Source: an uncultured Verrucomicrobiae bacterium (GTDB lineage: Bacteria; Verrucomicrobiota; Verrucomicrobiia; JADLBR01; CALLMV01). From it: DNA of 38,105 nucleotides. The stretch's first letter is position 1, and each line of letters begins with the position of its first letter. The notes below the pieces were generated by a model that was not told the DNA's origin, did not search any database, and was given only the letters and a program-made list of their open reading frames with translations. The position numbers were made by a program, and so were the translations under genes. Below are positions 27,859 to 36,862 of the stretch, in pieces. The DNA is taken from positions 1 through 38,105 of the forward strand of contig CALLMV010000046.1 in the NCBI GenBank assembly GCA_938005615.1, written 5' to 3'.

Positions 27859-28984
27859 TTATTCCGTATCAGTAGGATCTTGGTCGGTGCGCTTTTTACC
27901 CCGCAACTTGGCTTCAATGAAGAGATCGATCTCCCCGTCGAGCACTCCTTGAGTATCAGAAGTGGATTCACCCGTACGAAGATCTTTTACCATTTGGTAA
28001 GGTTGGAGTACGTAAGAACGGATTTGACGGCCCCAGCCGATTTCGCCTTTTTCGCCATAAATTTTTTCCTGCTCGGCCCGGCGCTTGTCCATCTCTATAT
28101 CGTACAGCCTTGATTTAAGCACCGCCAGAGCCGACGCGCGGTTTTTGATTTGGGAACGCTCGTTTTGACAAGTAACCACGATTCCAGTCGGCAGGTGAGT
28201 GATGCGCACCGCAGAGTCGGTGGTATTGACACCTTGGCCGCCTGATCCTGCAGAGCGGAATACATCCACCCGTATGTCTTTATCAGAAATCTCAATTTGA
28301 ATGTTATCATCGATCTGGGCGATGACGTCTAGTGCAACAAAAGATGTGTGTCGTCTGGCATTTGCATCGAAGGGAGATATCCTGACAAGGCGGTGCACAC
28401 CTCGCTCACATTTAAGCTTGCCGTACGCATAACGACCCCGCACCGCAAAGGTGGCGGTTTTAACTCCAGCTTGTTCGCCGGGCAAAACATCTAACATCTC
28501 GACTTTGTAACCAGAGCGCTCCGCCCAGCGGCTGTACATACGCAAGAGCATGTTGGCCCAGTCGCAACTTTCGGTGCCTCCCGCGCCGGCACTGAGTGTG
28601 CAGATTGCATCGCATTCATCGTTAGGTTGGGACAGCAGAAGCTTAAGCTCTAATTTTTCCAACTCTTTAAGAATCGTGGTTTTTTCAACATCAACTTCTG
28701 CAAGAGCGGAAGCCGAGCCTTCCTCCAGTGCGATTTCCTCCAGCAAAGGGAGCTCTTCCAGACGGAGTCTAATTTTTTGAATTGGCTCTAATTTTCCGCG
28801 GATATCGTTGGCTTCGTTGAGTAGCGAACGGGCTTTATTTTGATCGTCCCAGAAATTTGGCTCACTCATTTGAGCCTCGATCTCTTTCAATCGCCTTGAA
28901 GCGGTTGCTTCGTCAAAGAAACCTCCCGAGCTGTTGCAAACGTAAATTTAGCTCTGAAAGCTCAATTTTTTCACTGGTAACCAT
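27859..28984 (-). CDS. prfB: Peptide chain release factor 2, made by programmed +1 frameshift
   Basis: The gene is in two frames. Frame 0 starts at ATG 28984 and reads 23 codons (MVTSEKIELSELNLRLQQL to GRFL) up to an in-frame TGA at 28915-28913. A +1 shift at CTT TGA C joins it to the long frame, giving about 374 residues in all. The long part has the GGQ loop (SAGSGGQGVNTTDSAV), which triggers peptide release, and the SPF tripeptide (VRISPFDANARR), which reads UGA and UAA. As in other bacteria, low RF2 slows UGA decoding and favours the shift, so synthesis is self-regulated. A TTG at 28890 could be mistaken for the start, but the upstream frame matches normal RF2 N-termini. It diverges from the Spx-like gene across 91 bp. 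Confidence 0.95.
28912..28927 (-). promoter_or_regulatory. prfB programmed +1 frameshift signal
   Basis: Minus strand: GGGAGG, spacer TTT, then CTT TGA C. This has the same geometry as the E. coli signal (AGGGGG, TAT, CTT TGA C): an internal Shine-Dalgarno-like element 3 nt before the slippery CTT, and the stop TGA followed by C. Confidence 0.93.
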
Positions 28985-29075
28985 AACTTCGCTTAAACTA
29001 ATCTCCCGTTAATGTCATGGGCAAATTTGTGTACTGTCCACTTGTCAAATTTGCTGCTCAGAGTAATCAAAATTC

Positions 29076-29429
29076 ATGAAGCCAAAGGTTTATCTGCTTG
29101 CTCAATGTGGGACTTGTAAAAAGGCGGTCGCCTGGTTGGAGGAAAATAACATTGTTGCTGAATTTATCCCGATTAAGGAAACACCACCCGCCGTATCCGA
29201 ACTTCGGATTGCACGCGAAAAATACGGCTCTTGGACAAAAGTTTTCAACACCTCGGGTATGGAGTATCGGGCTCAAAAGCTTTCTGAAAAAATACCCAAC
29301 ATGTCGGAGTCACAAATTATCGAACTTTTAAGAAGTAACGGAATGTTGGTGAGGCGTCCTTTTTTGGTCAGCAACAGCAATGTGGCTTGTGGCTTTAAAG
29401 AAGCCGAGTGGAAGCAGTTACTCTCCTGA
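29076..29429 (+). CDS. Spx/ArsC-family thioredoxin-like protein
   Basis: 117 residues, the size of Spx, MgsR and YffB proteins. The thioredoxin-like fold begins with KVYLLAQCGTCKKAVAWLEEN, holding C11-x-x-C14. A helical insert follows (YGSWTKVFNTSGMEYR), and the family end VRRPFLVSNSNVACGFKEAEWKQLL carries the RRP motif. In arsenate reductase only the first Cys is catalytic, while Spx uses the CxxC as a redox switch on RNA polymerase. This protein could be a reductase or a regulator; sequence does not decide. The lipoprotein gene starts 3 bp after its stop, and the DinG-like gene overlaps that one. Confidence 0.85.
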   Translation: MKPKVYLLAQCGTCKKAVAWLEENNIVAEFIPIKETPPAVSELRIAREKYGSWTKVFNTSGMEYRAQKLSEKIPNMSESQIIELLRSNGMLVRRPFLVSNSNVACGFKEAEWKQLLS

Positions 29430-29432
29430 AAT

Positions 29433-29960
29433 ATGATTAGTAAAAAAACAACAAATGTCAGGATTTTCGTATCGACGGCTTGTTTAGTTACTCTGTTGTG
29501 CTTTTCAGCATGTCAAATGCAGGACAAAATTGCTCTTGAAAATGAGCCCGACGCGGAAAATCTCGATGAACCTCAACCGCGTGAATCTTCCGCTCTGCGC
29601 CTTGAAGGCTTTTCAGACGAGACTTCCTACCTCAAGCCCTCCTCAGAGGGGCAGACGGCTAACGAGACAAAAACATCATTCATGAGACGCCCTGCCTCCT
29701 TTGAACTGGCTAGAATCATTCAGACACCTCAGGGGCCAGCTTTGAAAGTAAATGGTTACCTCCCCGACGGCGCCACGAAGCTTCTACCTGCGGAGCAGTC
29801 TCTTCAATCAGGGGTTCTACACGTCACATTGGTTACAGAACGCGACCCTGAGGCCATATCCACAATGGCAATTGTGCCTTACGAGATCTTAATCCCTCTG
29901 ACTGATCCCCCGCCGACCCAAATCATACTTAATGGCCAATCCCTGCCTGGCGGTGAATGA
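29433..29960 (+). CDS. Putative lipoprotein of unknown function
   Basis: 175 residues. A basic start (MISKKTTNVRIF) and hydrophobic core end in the lipobox FSAC, with the lipidated Cys at about residue 27. The next 60 residues are acidic and low in complexity, then comes a compact domain (FELARIIQTPQGPALKVNGYLPDG, HVTLVTERDP) that looks beta-rich. The mature protein should be anchored to a membrane on the periplasmic side. I recognise no family. It sits between an Spx-like gene (3-bp gap) and a DinG-like helicase (4-bp overlap), an odd place for a secreted protein. Confidence 0.75.
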   Translation: MISKKTTNVRIFVSTACLVTLLCFSACQMQDKIALENEPDAENLDEPQPRESSALRLEGFSDETSYLKPSSEGQTANETKTSFMRRPASFELARIIQTPQGPALKVNGYLPDGATKLLPAEQSLQSGVLHVTLVTERDPEAISTMAIVPYEILIPLTDPPPTQIILNGQSLPGGE

Positions 29961-31981
29961 TAGCTTTTGCACAGAATACACACGGAGAATTTGCTGAACG
30001 TATCGGCGAAATCTTCTCTGCCCGTGGAGCACTATCCCGAGCATCAAATTTCGAATACCGCCCACAGCAACAGCAAATGGCTATAGCCATCGCCAGATGT
30101 TTGACAGAAGAGCGACACCTGCTGGTGGAAGCCGGGACAGGTGTAGGCAAATCTCTTGCGTATCTAGTTCCAGGTGTTCTCTACGCTTTGGAAAACACAA
30201 AAAAACTTCTCGTATCCACACACACTATTCCCCTTCAGCAGCAGCTTTTGCACAAGGACATCCCCACGGTGAGTAAAATTCTCGATATGGACTTTCGCAC
30301 AGCACTTTTAATGGGGCGTGCAAACTACCTGTGTCCACAGCGTCTCAAGCGTGCCTTGAGTAAATCCGGCGATCTGTTTGCAAGTTCTCAAGCCGCAGAA
30401 CTCAAACGTATTCAAGAGTGGTCTAGACATACGAATACGGGAATCCGTCAAGAGCTACAACCTGAACCTGATTCAATGGTCTGGTCCCATGTCTGTTCGG
30501 AAGAAGAAACATGCAATTCGAGACACTGCAATCCTCAAAACTGTTTTTACCAACGAGCGCGTGCGAATATGCTGGAAGCACATGTCATCATTCTCAACCA
30601 CTCATTACTATTTACAAAAATTGGAGATAGAAACTTCAACACAAACGAAGAAGGTTTCCTTTTTGCCAACGATTTTCTCGTGCTCGACGAAGCTCATACC
30701 ATCGAAGATGTTGCTGCTAGGCACATCGGCTTCTCTGTAGAGCAAGCCCAAATCAACTTCCACTTGCGCCGACTTTATAACCCGATAACAAAAAAAGGCA
30801 TTCTAGCCACATTGCGCGCCACAAAAGTTATTTCAGATTTTGAAAATGTCCTGCATGCTGCAGAACATTTTTTCAACGAACTGGAGCACAAAATCGAATT
30901 TAAAACGTCCGATGAAATTCGCATTCGTCGGCCAGATATTATCCAAGACACATTTTCGGCACCGATCGCACTTCTGATCCAAAATCTCACAGAACTCGCT
31001 AAAAACGTCCAGGATGAAGATACCCGCAGTGAGTTACTGGAGCCACTGCGAAGATTACGTGACATTCGCTCCGCAATCACGGCCTTCCTCTCGCAATCAG
31101 AACCCGAGTTTGTTTATTGGACTGCTGCACAACGCAAAGGCCCGGGAGGCAGAAAGAGCATCTCACTGCACGCCGCGCCAGTCGATCTCGCTGAAACATT
31201 GCGAGCTTTACTCTTCCGGAAAAATGCCCAAACGATCCTCACCTCAGCAACACTTTCACCTGATCGTAACAGTCTGGACTATATCGCACGACGCATCGGC
31301 GCAGAAGACGCTGAACAACTCCAACTTGATTCCCCCTTTGACTACGCGCGTCAGATGCAGGTCCTCGTGCCCAAAGGTCTTCCAGATCCTCGGCAGGAGC
31401 AGTACATAGCAGCCATCAGCCAAGAGGTGCTGCATCATACGCTCCGCAGCGACGGTCACGCTTTTGTCCTATTCACGAGTGCCCGCGATATGCGCCAGGT
31501 CGCTGAACTCACAGAACACCAACTAACTGCCCGCGGTCATCCCGTCTTTATACAAGGAAGCGAGCTTTCCCGCGATGAAATGCTCCGAAGATTCAAAGAA
31601 ACACCCCGCTCAATTCTATTTGGCCTGGACTCGTTCTGGGCCGGCGTTGATGTTCCAGGCGAAGCACTCACAAACGTGATCATCACAAAACTCCCCTTTA
31701 CTCCTCCCAGCCAGCCCCAGTTCGAAGCTCGCTGCGAGCTGATCGAAAAACGTGGTGGAAATTCCTTTCGCGACCTCAGTCTACCTGAAGCGGTGCTGAA
31801 ATTTCGTCAGGGTGCTGGACGCCTCATTCGCAGTTCCCGCGACTACGGCACGCTGGTCATTCTTGATTCACGGATTACTAAAAAATATTATGGCAAGAGC
31901 TTCCTTTCCGCATTGCCACACTGTCAGATCGAATTTTGTGAAGCAGCATTTATAACAGAGGAAAAAAACACCAGATATTAA
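29957..31981 (+). CDS. DinG/Rad3-family ATP-dependent helicase with Fe-S domain
   Basis: 674 residues. Superfamily 2 helicase of the XPD/DinG type, 5' to 3' on DNA or on R-loops. Visible: RPQQQQMA near 35 (Q-motif), Walker A VEAGTGVGKS at 57-66, Walker B with DEAH at 244-247, and between them the iron-sulfur cysteines (C126, C186, C191, C196; C180 also lies near). C-terminal motifs: LTSATLS, FVLFTSARDM, LFGLDSFWAGVDVPGEALTNVIITKLPF, FRQGAGRLIRSSRDYG (motif VI). No exonuclease domain is fused, so it is like E. coli DinG or YoaA rather than the Firmicute type. Start ATG overlaps the lipoprotein stop by 4 bp. Which of DinG or YoaA it matches is not decided. Confidence 0.93.
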   Translation: MIAFAQNTHGEFAERIGEIFSARGALSRASNFEYRPQQQQMAIAIARCLTEERHLLVEAGTGVGKSLAYLVPGVLYALENTKKLLVSTHTIPLQQQLLHKDIPTVSKILDMDFRTALLMGRANYLCPQRLKRALSKSGDLFASSQAAELKRIQEWSRHTNTGIRQELQPEPDSMVWSHVCSEEETCNSRHCNPQNCFYQRARANMLEAHVIILNHSLLFTKIGDRNFNTNEEGFLFANDFLVLDEAHTIEDVAARHIGFSVEQAQINFHLRRLYNPITKKGILATLRATKVISDFENVLHAAEHFFNELEHKIEFKTSDEIRIRRPDIIQDTFSAPIALLIQNLTELAKNVQDEDTRSELLEPLRRLRDIRSAITAFLSQSEPEFVYWTAAQRKGPGGRKSISLHAAPVDLAETLRALLFRKNAQTILTSATLSPDRNSLDYIARRIGAEDAEQLQLDSPFDYARQMQVLVPKGLPDPRQEQYIAAISQEVLHHTLRSDGHAFVLFTSARDMRQVAELTEHQLTARGHPVFIQGSELSRDEMLRRFKETPRSILFGLDSFWAGVDVPGEALTNVIITKLPFTPPSQPQFEARCELIEKRGGNSFRDLSLPEAVLKFRQGAGRLIRSSRDYGTLVILDSRITKKYYGKSFLSALPHCQIEFCEAAFITEEKNTRY

Positions 31982-32388
31982 GTTAAACTCAAACAGTGCT
32001 GACCCGAGACACAATTTAGCACCTTCACAGTACTAAATTTGATTCGATTTAGTGAGCCTTCTGCAGATATCATAATTTATTCACAAATAACTTAAATTTC
32101 TGTCAATAATTTATTATCAATAAACTCAACATCAGTCATTTCTGCTTTTTAAAGTACTGAATTAATATTTGAAAAAGCGAAAAAAAATCGCTTCTCATTG
32201 AAAAATTTATTATCCAGAAATAAAATTTACTGTTGACCAATCTTACAAAAAGATACATTCTATAGTACCATGAATTTTTTTCTACACTACAGGTTGTATA
32301 TTCCTACTGAAAAAATCCCTAACCCTGAAAAATTCTGCAATTTTCCAGAGCACACTAAACTTTCGCTTAGACTAAAAACTCACACCAA
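31982..32388. promoter_or_regulatory. AT-rich 407-bp gap upstream of nrdA
   Basis: No gene is seen here. Contents: two overlapping inverted repeats at 32013-32053; a small hairpin AAGCGA/TCGCTT (32175-32193) with an all-A loop; TTGACC (32233-32238) and TATAGT (32261-32266), which look like promoter hexamers but with a spacer too long to pair; and an NrdR-box-like sequence at 32284. This is the likely promoter and leader of nrdA. The base composition is much richer in A+T than the flanking nrdA. Confidence 0.5.
32284..32299 (+). promoter_or_regulatory. NrdR-box-like sequence upstream of nrdA
   Basis: ACACTACAGGTTGTAT matches 12 of 16 positions of the NrdR box as I remember it (a-C-a-C-w-A-t-A-T-a-T-w-G-t-G-t). 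NrdR represses class I nrd genes when dATP is high. Only one box is visible while most known operators have two, so the call is weak. Confidence 0.25.
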
Positions 32389-35253
32389 GTGAAAAATAAT
32401 ATGAACAACCCTGACGCTCCCCAAGGCCAACTCCATCTCTCAGGCGTAGACCCCCTCGAAGGACGCGAATTCTCCGTCCGTAAACGCGACGGACGTATCG
32501 AACCCTTCAACGAAGCCCGCATCCACCTTGCGCTAGAAAACGCCTTCAAATCCGTCCTTACCATCCCCAAAGACAACCCCCTGCCCGAGACCGAGCAGGC
32601 AGCCGTGGACCAGGCCGCCGAAGCCACGATTTCCCGCGTCCTCAGCCGAGCTGTGCGGGGTGAAGTCGTCGAAGTCGAGCAGATCCAAGATTACGCCGAA
32701 CAGGTCCTCATGGAGCAGGGACACCACGCCGTAGCACGCGCCTACATCCTCTACCGCGAAGAGCGTCGCAAAGCTCGCGCCCTGCGTGGCGACCGCACTG
32801 TGGACGGTCGCCCACAAGCCCAGCTCAACGTGCGTCTCCCCGACGGCACACTCCGGCCTATTGATCCCCATGCCTTGCGCAAAACCTGCCGCCTTGCCTG
32901 CGAAGGCTTCGAAGACGAGACCGACTGGGCCGAAATCGCCGAGGCCGCCATCAAGCAACTCTACGACGGCGTGCGCCTCGACGAACTCGAAAACGCCCTC
33001 GTCCTTGCTGCCCGTGAACGTGTTGAGCGCGACCCCGCCTACTCCTACGTGGCCGCCCGCCTCATGCTCAACATCGTTTACCGCGAAGCCTTCCGACTCG
33101 ATGCCACCCCAGCACCTGCAGAAGTCCCCGCACTCCACAGAGCCAACTTCATCGACTACATCACCCGCGGCGTCGAAGCCAAACGCCTCTCCCCCGAACT
33201 CCTCAAATACGACCTCCAAAAAATCGCTGACGCCCTCCAGCCCTCCCGAGACCTCCTCTTCAACTACCTCGGCATCCAGACCATCTACGACCGTTACCTC
33301 ATCCACATCAAAGGCCGCCGCATCGAGACACCCCAATACTTTTGGATGCGCGTTGCCCTCGGCCTCGCCCTCAACGAAGGCCCCCAAAAAGACCAACGCG
33401 CCATCGAATTCTACAACCTCCTCTCCACCCACCGCTTCATCTCCTCCACCCCCACGCTCTTTAACTCCGGCACCCTCACCCCACAGCTCTCCTCCTGCTA
33501 CCTTACCACCGTCATGGACGATCTGGACCACATCTTCAAGTGCATCGCCGACGATGCCAAACTCTCCAAATGGGCCGGCGGCCTTGGCAACGACTGGACC
33601 AACATCCGCGCTACAGGCGCCTACATCGCCGGCACCAACGGCACCTCCCAAGGCGTCATCCCCTTCCTCAAAGTCGCCAACGACACCGCTGTCGCCGTCA
33701 ACCAAGGCGGCAAACGCAAAGGCGCCATGTGCGCATACCTCGAGACCTGGCATCTCGACGTCGAAGACTTCCTCGAACTCCGCAAAAACACGGGTGACGA
33801 ACGCCGCCGCACCCACGACATGAACACCGCCAACTGGATCCCCGACCTCTTTATGAAGCGCGTCAAATCCGGCGGCACCTGGACCCTCTTCAACCCCTCC
33901 GACTGCCCCGACCTTCACGACCTCACAGGCGCCGCCTTCGAAGCCCGCTATACCGAATACGAGCAAATGGCCGACGAAGGCAAAATCACTCTCTTCAAAC
34001 GCATCGAAGCCCAGACCCTCTGGCGCAAAATGCTCTCCATGCTCTTCGAGACAGGCCACCCCTGGATCACCTTCAAGGACCCCTCCAACCTCCGCTCCCC
34101 CCAACAACACGTCGGCGTCGTCCACTCCTCCAACCTCTGCACCGAGATCCTCCTCAACACCTCCGCAGAAGAAACCGCCGTCTGCAACCTCGGCTCCATC
34201 AACCTTGCCGCCCACATCCGCGATGGTGCTATCGACCGCGACGCCCTCGCTGCCACCATCACCACTGCCATGCGCATGCTCGATAACGTGATCGACATCA
34301 ACTACTACCCCACCCCCGAGGCCCGCAACGCCAACCTCCGCCACCGCCCCGTCGGCCTTGGCCTCATGGGCTTCCAAGACGCCCTTTACAAACTCCGCAT
34401 CCCCTACGCATCAGACGCCGCCATCGAATTTGCCGACACCTCCATGGAGCTCATCTCCTACCACGCCATCCTCGCCTCCACCCAACTTGCTGCCGAGCGC
34501 GGCCCCTACTCCACCTTCAAAGGCTCCCTCTGGGATAAAGGCATCCTGCCCATCGACAGCATCGCCCTCCTCGAGAAAGCCCGCGGCGGCCACCTCACCA
34601 TGGACCGCACCATCACCCTCGACTGGGCCCCCGTGCGCCGTGCCATCGCCACACACGGCATGCGCAACTCCAACACCATGGCCATCGCCCCCACCGCCAC
34701 CATCTCCAACATCATCGGCGTCTCCCAATCCATTGAGCCCACCTTCGCCAACCTCTACGTCAAAGGCAACCTCTCCGGCTCCTTCACCGTCATCAACACC
34801 CACCTCATCGCTGACCTCAAAGCCCGCGGCCTCTGGGACAAAGACCTCTACCAAGAGCTCAAATTCTACGACGGCTCTGTCCAAGAAATCGACCGCATCC
34901 CTGCCGACCTCAAAGAACTCTACCGCACCGCCTTCGAAATCGACCCCCACTACATCCTCCACGCCGCCTCCCGCCGCCAAAAATGGATCGACATGGGCCA
35001 ATCCCTCAACCTCTACATTGCTGCCCCCTCCGGCAAAAAACTCAGCGAAATGTATCTCCTCGCCTGGGAGCTCGGCCTCAAAACCACCTACTACCTCCGC
35101 TCCACAGCCGCCTCCACCATCGAAAAATCCACCGACAGCCGCCGCCCCCGCTGGGCACAAAAACCCACCGCCACCGACACCTCTACCCAACCCGCCACCA
35201 TCGTCAAAAACGCCTGCTCCCTCACCGACCCCACCTGCGAAGCATGCCAATGA
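32389..35253 (+). CDS. nrdA: Class I ribonucleoside-diphosphate reductase, alpha subunit
   Basis: 954 residues from GTG 32389; ATG 32401 would lose four residues only. It reduces ribonucleotides to deoxyribonucleotides. An N-terminal ATP-cone ([20 protein letters not shown], about 27-110) is followed by a second cone-like segment (about 145-225), for allosteric dATP/ATP control. Catalytic barrel: C370 (SSCYLTT), C584 in NLCTE (thiyl radical site with N582 and E586) and C599 ([10 protein letters not shown]). [21 protein letters not shown] is the loop near the C-terminus of the barrel. The tail ends CEACQ (C950, C953), the pair that re-reduces the active site. Codons end nearly always in C, which creates very long spurious antisense frames. 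The partner nrdB lies beyond one inserted gene. Confidence 0.96.
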   Translation: MKNNMNNPDAPQGQLHLSGVDPLEGREFSVRKRDGRIEPFNEARIHLALENAFKSVLTIPKDNPLPETEQAAVDQAAEATISRVLSRAVRGEVVEVEQIQDYAEQVLMEQGHHAVARAYILYREERRKARALRGDRTVDGRPQAQLNVRLPDGTLRPIDPHALRKTCRLACEGFEDETDWAEIAEAAIKQLYDGVRLDELENALVLAARERVERDPAYSYVAARLMLNIVYREAFRLDATPAPAEVPALHRANFIDYITRGVEAKRLSPELLKYDLQKIADALQPSRDLLFNYLGIQTIYDRYLIHIKGRRIETPQYFWMRVALGLALNEGPQKDQRAIEFYNLLSTHRFISSTPTLFNSGTLTPQLSSCYLTTVMDDLDHIFKCIADDAKLSKWAGGLGNDWTNIRATGAYIAGTNGTSQGVIPFLKVANDTAVAVNQGGKRKGAMCAYLETWHLDVEDFLELRKNTGDERRRTHDMNTANWIPDLFMKRVKSGGTWTLFNPSDCPDLHDLTGAAFEARYTEYEQMADEGKITLFKRIEAQTLWRKMLSMLFETGHPWITFKDPSNLRSPQQHVGVVHSSNLCTEILLNTSAEETAVCNLGSINLAAHIRDGAIDRDALAATITTAMRMLDNVIDINYYPTPEARNANLRHRPVGLGLMGFQDALYKLRIPYASDAAIEFADTSMELISYHAILASTQLAAERGPYSTFKGSLWDKGILPIDSIALLEKARGGHLTMDRTITLDWAPVRRAIATHGMRNSNTMAIAPTATISNIIGVSQSIEPTFANLYVKGNLSGSFTVINTHLIADLKARGLWDKDLYQELKFYDGSVQEIDRIPADLKELYRTAFEIDPHYILHAASRRQKWIDMGQSLNLYIAAPSGKKLSEMYLLAWELGLKTTYYLRSTAASTIEKSTDSRRPRWAQKPTATDTSTQPATIVKNACSLTDPTCEACQ

Positions 35254-35289
35254 CAAAGAAACAACTATCAAAATACAACTAACAAAATT
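35254..35289 (+). repeat. Degenerate 7-bp tandem repeat between nrdA and the S23-type gene
   Basis: Five plus-strand heptads: CAAAGAA, then (one extra A) CAACTAT, CAAAATA, CAACTAA, CAAAATT. They fill nearly the entire 42-bp gap. The orientation points rightward, towards the S23-type gene. Confidence 0.55.
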
Positions 35290-35295
35290 CTGCCC

Positions 35296-35697
35296 ATGCC
35301 AAACGCATCAAAAAATGATGACTTACTCAAGCGCACCAAGGAGCTAGCTTTACGCATCATACGCCTTTGTGCATCCCTTCCCCAAAATAACGTAGGAAAA
35401 ATCATCAGCTATCAACTCCTCAAGTCCGGCACATCAGTAGGAGAAAACTACCACGAAGCCGCCCGCGCACGCTCGCGTGCTGAATTTCTCTCTAAAACAG
35501 GTGACAGCTTCCGCGAACTTTCCGAAACACGCTACTGGCTCGAGCTGCTCAGTGAAAGCCATACAATTACCCCGCAAAAACTCACATCCCTGCTCAGCGA
35601 AACAGACCAACTCTCCGCCATCTTTTACACAATCATAAAAAAAACTCGTCTAACAAACTCAAAAAATAACTTAAAAAACCCGAAACCCGCCGCATGA
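35296..35697 (+). CDS. Four-helix-bundle protein of the S23/intervening-sequence family
   Basis: 133 residues. Four predicted helices with the family signatures LLKRTKELALRIIRLCASLP, ISYQLLKSGTSVGENYHEAARARSRAEFLSKTGDSFRELSETRYWLELL, and a final helix before a polar tail (TIGR02436-like). The founding members are coded inside 23S rRNA intervening sequences. Stand-alone copies are scattered in many genomes, and their function is unknown. This copy separates nrdA from nrdB and lies between heptad arrays of opposite orientation. Its codon use is mixed, clearly unlike the C-ending codons on both sides, which suggests later insertion. A role with ribonucleotide reductase is not supported by the sequence. 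Confidence 0.88.
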   Translation: MPNASKNDDLLKRTKELALRIIRLCASLPQNNVGKIISYQLLKSGTSVGENYHEAARARSRAEFLSKTGDSFRELSETRYWLELLSESHTITPQKLTSLLSETDQLSAIFYTIIKKTRLTNSKNNLKNPKPAA

Positions 35698-35703
35698 AAA
35701 ATC

Positions 35704-35738
35704 AAATTTGTTCTTTGCTAACTGCTAACTGTCACTTG
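35704..35738 (-). repeat. Degenerate 7-bp tandem repeat after the S23-type gene
   Basis: Read on the minus strand, five perfect-phase heptads: CAAGTGA, CAGTTAG, CAGTTAG, CAAAGAA, CAAATTT. It points leftward towards the S23-type gene, opposite to the array at 35254. CAAAGAA also occurs in that left array, and CAAGTGA in those after sdhA and nrdB. Confidence 0.6.
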
Positions 35739-35793
35739 TAACAAAACTTTAACCAAACACCGCTAAAAACCAACCAAGAAAGGAAAACAAAAT

Positions 35794-36855
35794 ATGTCCT
35801 GCTGCACCACCACCACCACACGCCCCACACTCCACGACCTCACCAAGCGCATCAACAAAGACGACAAACGCCTCGTCAACTGCGCCGCCGTCGACGTCAA
35901 CCAACTCATGCCCATCAAATACGACTGGGCCTGGGACTACTACCTCAAAGGCTGCGCCAACCACTGGATGCCCAACGAAGTCCCCATGGGTGCCGACATC
36001 GAACTCTGGAAATCCAACCGCCTCACCCCCGAAGAACGCCACGTCATCATGCGCAACCTCGGCTTCTTCTCCACCGCCGAATCCCTCGTCGGCAACAACA
36101 TCGTCCTGGCCATCTTCAAACACATCACCAACCCTGAATGCCGCCAATACCTCCTGCGCCAAGCCTTCGAAGAAGCCATACACACCCACACCTTCCACTA
36201 CATCGTCGAATCCCTCACCCTCGACCAGCGCGAAGTCTTCAACATGTATCACGAAGTCAACTCCATCCACGACAAAGACGCCTTCGAAATGCGCCTCACC
36301 GAACACGTCATCCAAGACGGCTTCAGCACCGCCACCCCCCAAGGGCTGCGCGACTTCCTCAAAGACCTCATCGGCTTTTACGTCATCATGGAAGGCATCT
36401 TCTTCTACTCCGGCTTCGTCATGCTCCTCTCCTTCAAACGCCAAAACAAAATGGTCGGCATCGGCCAACAATTCGAATACATCATGCGCGACGAATCCAT
36501 CCACCTCAACTTCGGCATTGACCTCATCAACGGCATCCGCGACGAAAACCCCGGCGTCTGGACCCCCGAATACGAGCGCGAAATCCGCGACATGATCAGC
36601 CAAGCCGTCCGCCTCGAAATCGCCTACGCCCAAGACTGCATGCCTCGCGGCATCCTCGGCCTCAACGCCGCCCTCTTCCGCGACTACGTCCAACACATCG
36701 CCGACCGCCGCCTCGAACGCCTCCGCATGGAACCCCAATACGGCTCCCCCAACCCCTTCCCTTGGATGAGCGAAGTCCAAGACCTCGCCAAAGAACAAAA
36801 CTTCTTCGAACAACGCGTCACCGAATACCAAAAAGCCGCCGTGCTGGAGTGGTAA
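35794..36855 (+). CDS. nrdB: Class Ic-type ribonucleotide reductase, beta subunit (radical Tyr replaced by Phe)
   Basis: 353 residues. It holds the metal centre that starts the radical in NrdA. Ligands: E96, E127, H130, E200, E234, H237. The position of the E. coli radical Tyr122 is Phe134 (HTHTF), and the first ligand, Asp in E. coli, is Glu96. Spacing between all of these is the same as in the Chlamydia trachomatis R2 protein as I remember it (E89, E120, H123, F127, E193, E227, H230), a constant offset of seven. That enzyme uses Mn(IV)/Fe(III) in place of a tyrosyl radical and tolerates oxidants. AAAGGAA lies about 9 nt before ATG, a good ribosome site. Codon use is strongly C-ending, like nrdA. 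Confidence 0.95.
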   Translation: MSCCTTTTTRPTLHDLTKRINKDDKRLVNCAAVDVNQLMPIKYDWAWDYYLKGCANHWMPNEVPMGADIELWKSNRLTPEERHVIMRNLGFFSTAESLVGNNIVLAIFKHITNPECRQYLLRQAFEEAIHTHTFHYIVESLTLDQREVFNMYHEVNSIHDKDAFEMRLTEHVIQDGFSTATPQGLRDFLKDLIGFYVIMEGIFFYSGFVMLLSFKRQNKMVGIGQQFEYIMRDESIHLNFGIDLINGIRDENPGVWTPEYEREIRDMISQAVRLEIAYAQDCMPRGILGLNAALFRDYVQHIADRRLERLRMEPQYGSPNPFPWMSEVQDLAKEQNFFEQRVTEYQKAAVLEW

Positions 36856-36862
36856 GTAACAT

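Noticed and set aside
27859-28890. prfB starting at TTG 28890
   Set aside because: The upstream frame with a canonical frameshift signal accounts for the normal RF2 N-terminus.
32533-34377. 614-codon open frame antisense to nrdA
   Set aside because: It is low in complexity (G, V, E, D, A) and mirrors the C-ending codons of nrdA. The nrdA product on the other strand is complete and conserved.
34411-35271. 286-codon frame antisense to the 3' part of nrdA, and the 329-codon frame on the plus strand at 34358-35347
   Set aside because: Both are by-products of the extreme codon bias; sequences are repetitive and match no protein type.
35749-36831. 360-codon frame antisense to nrdB
   Set aside because: Same cause; composition is low-complexity and nrdB is clearly real.
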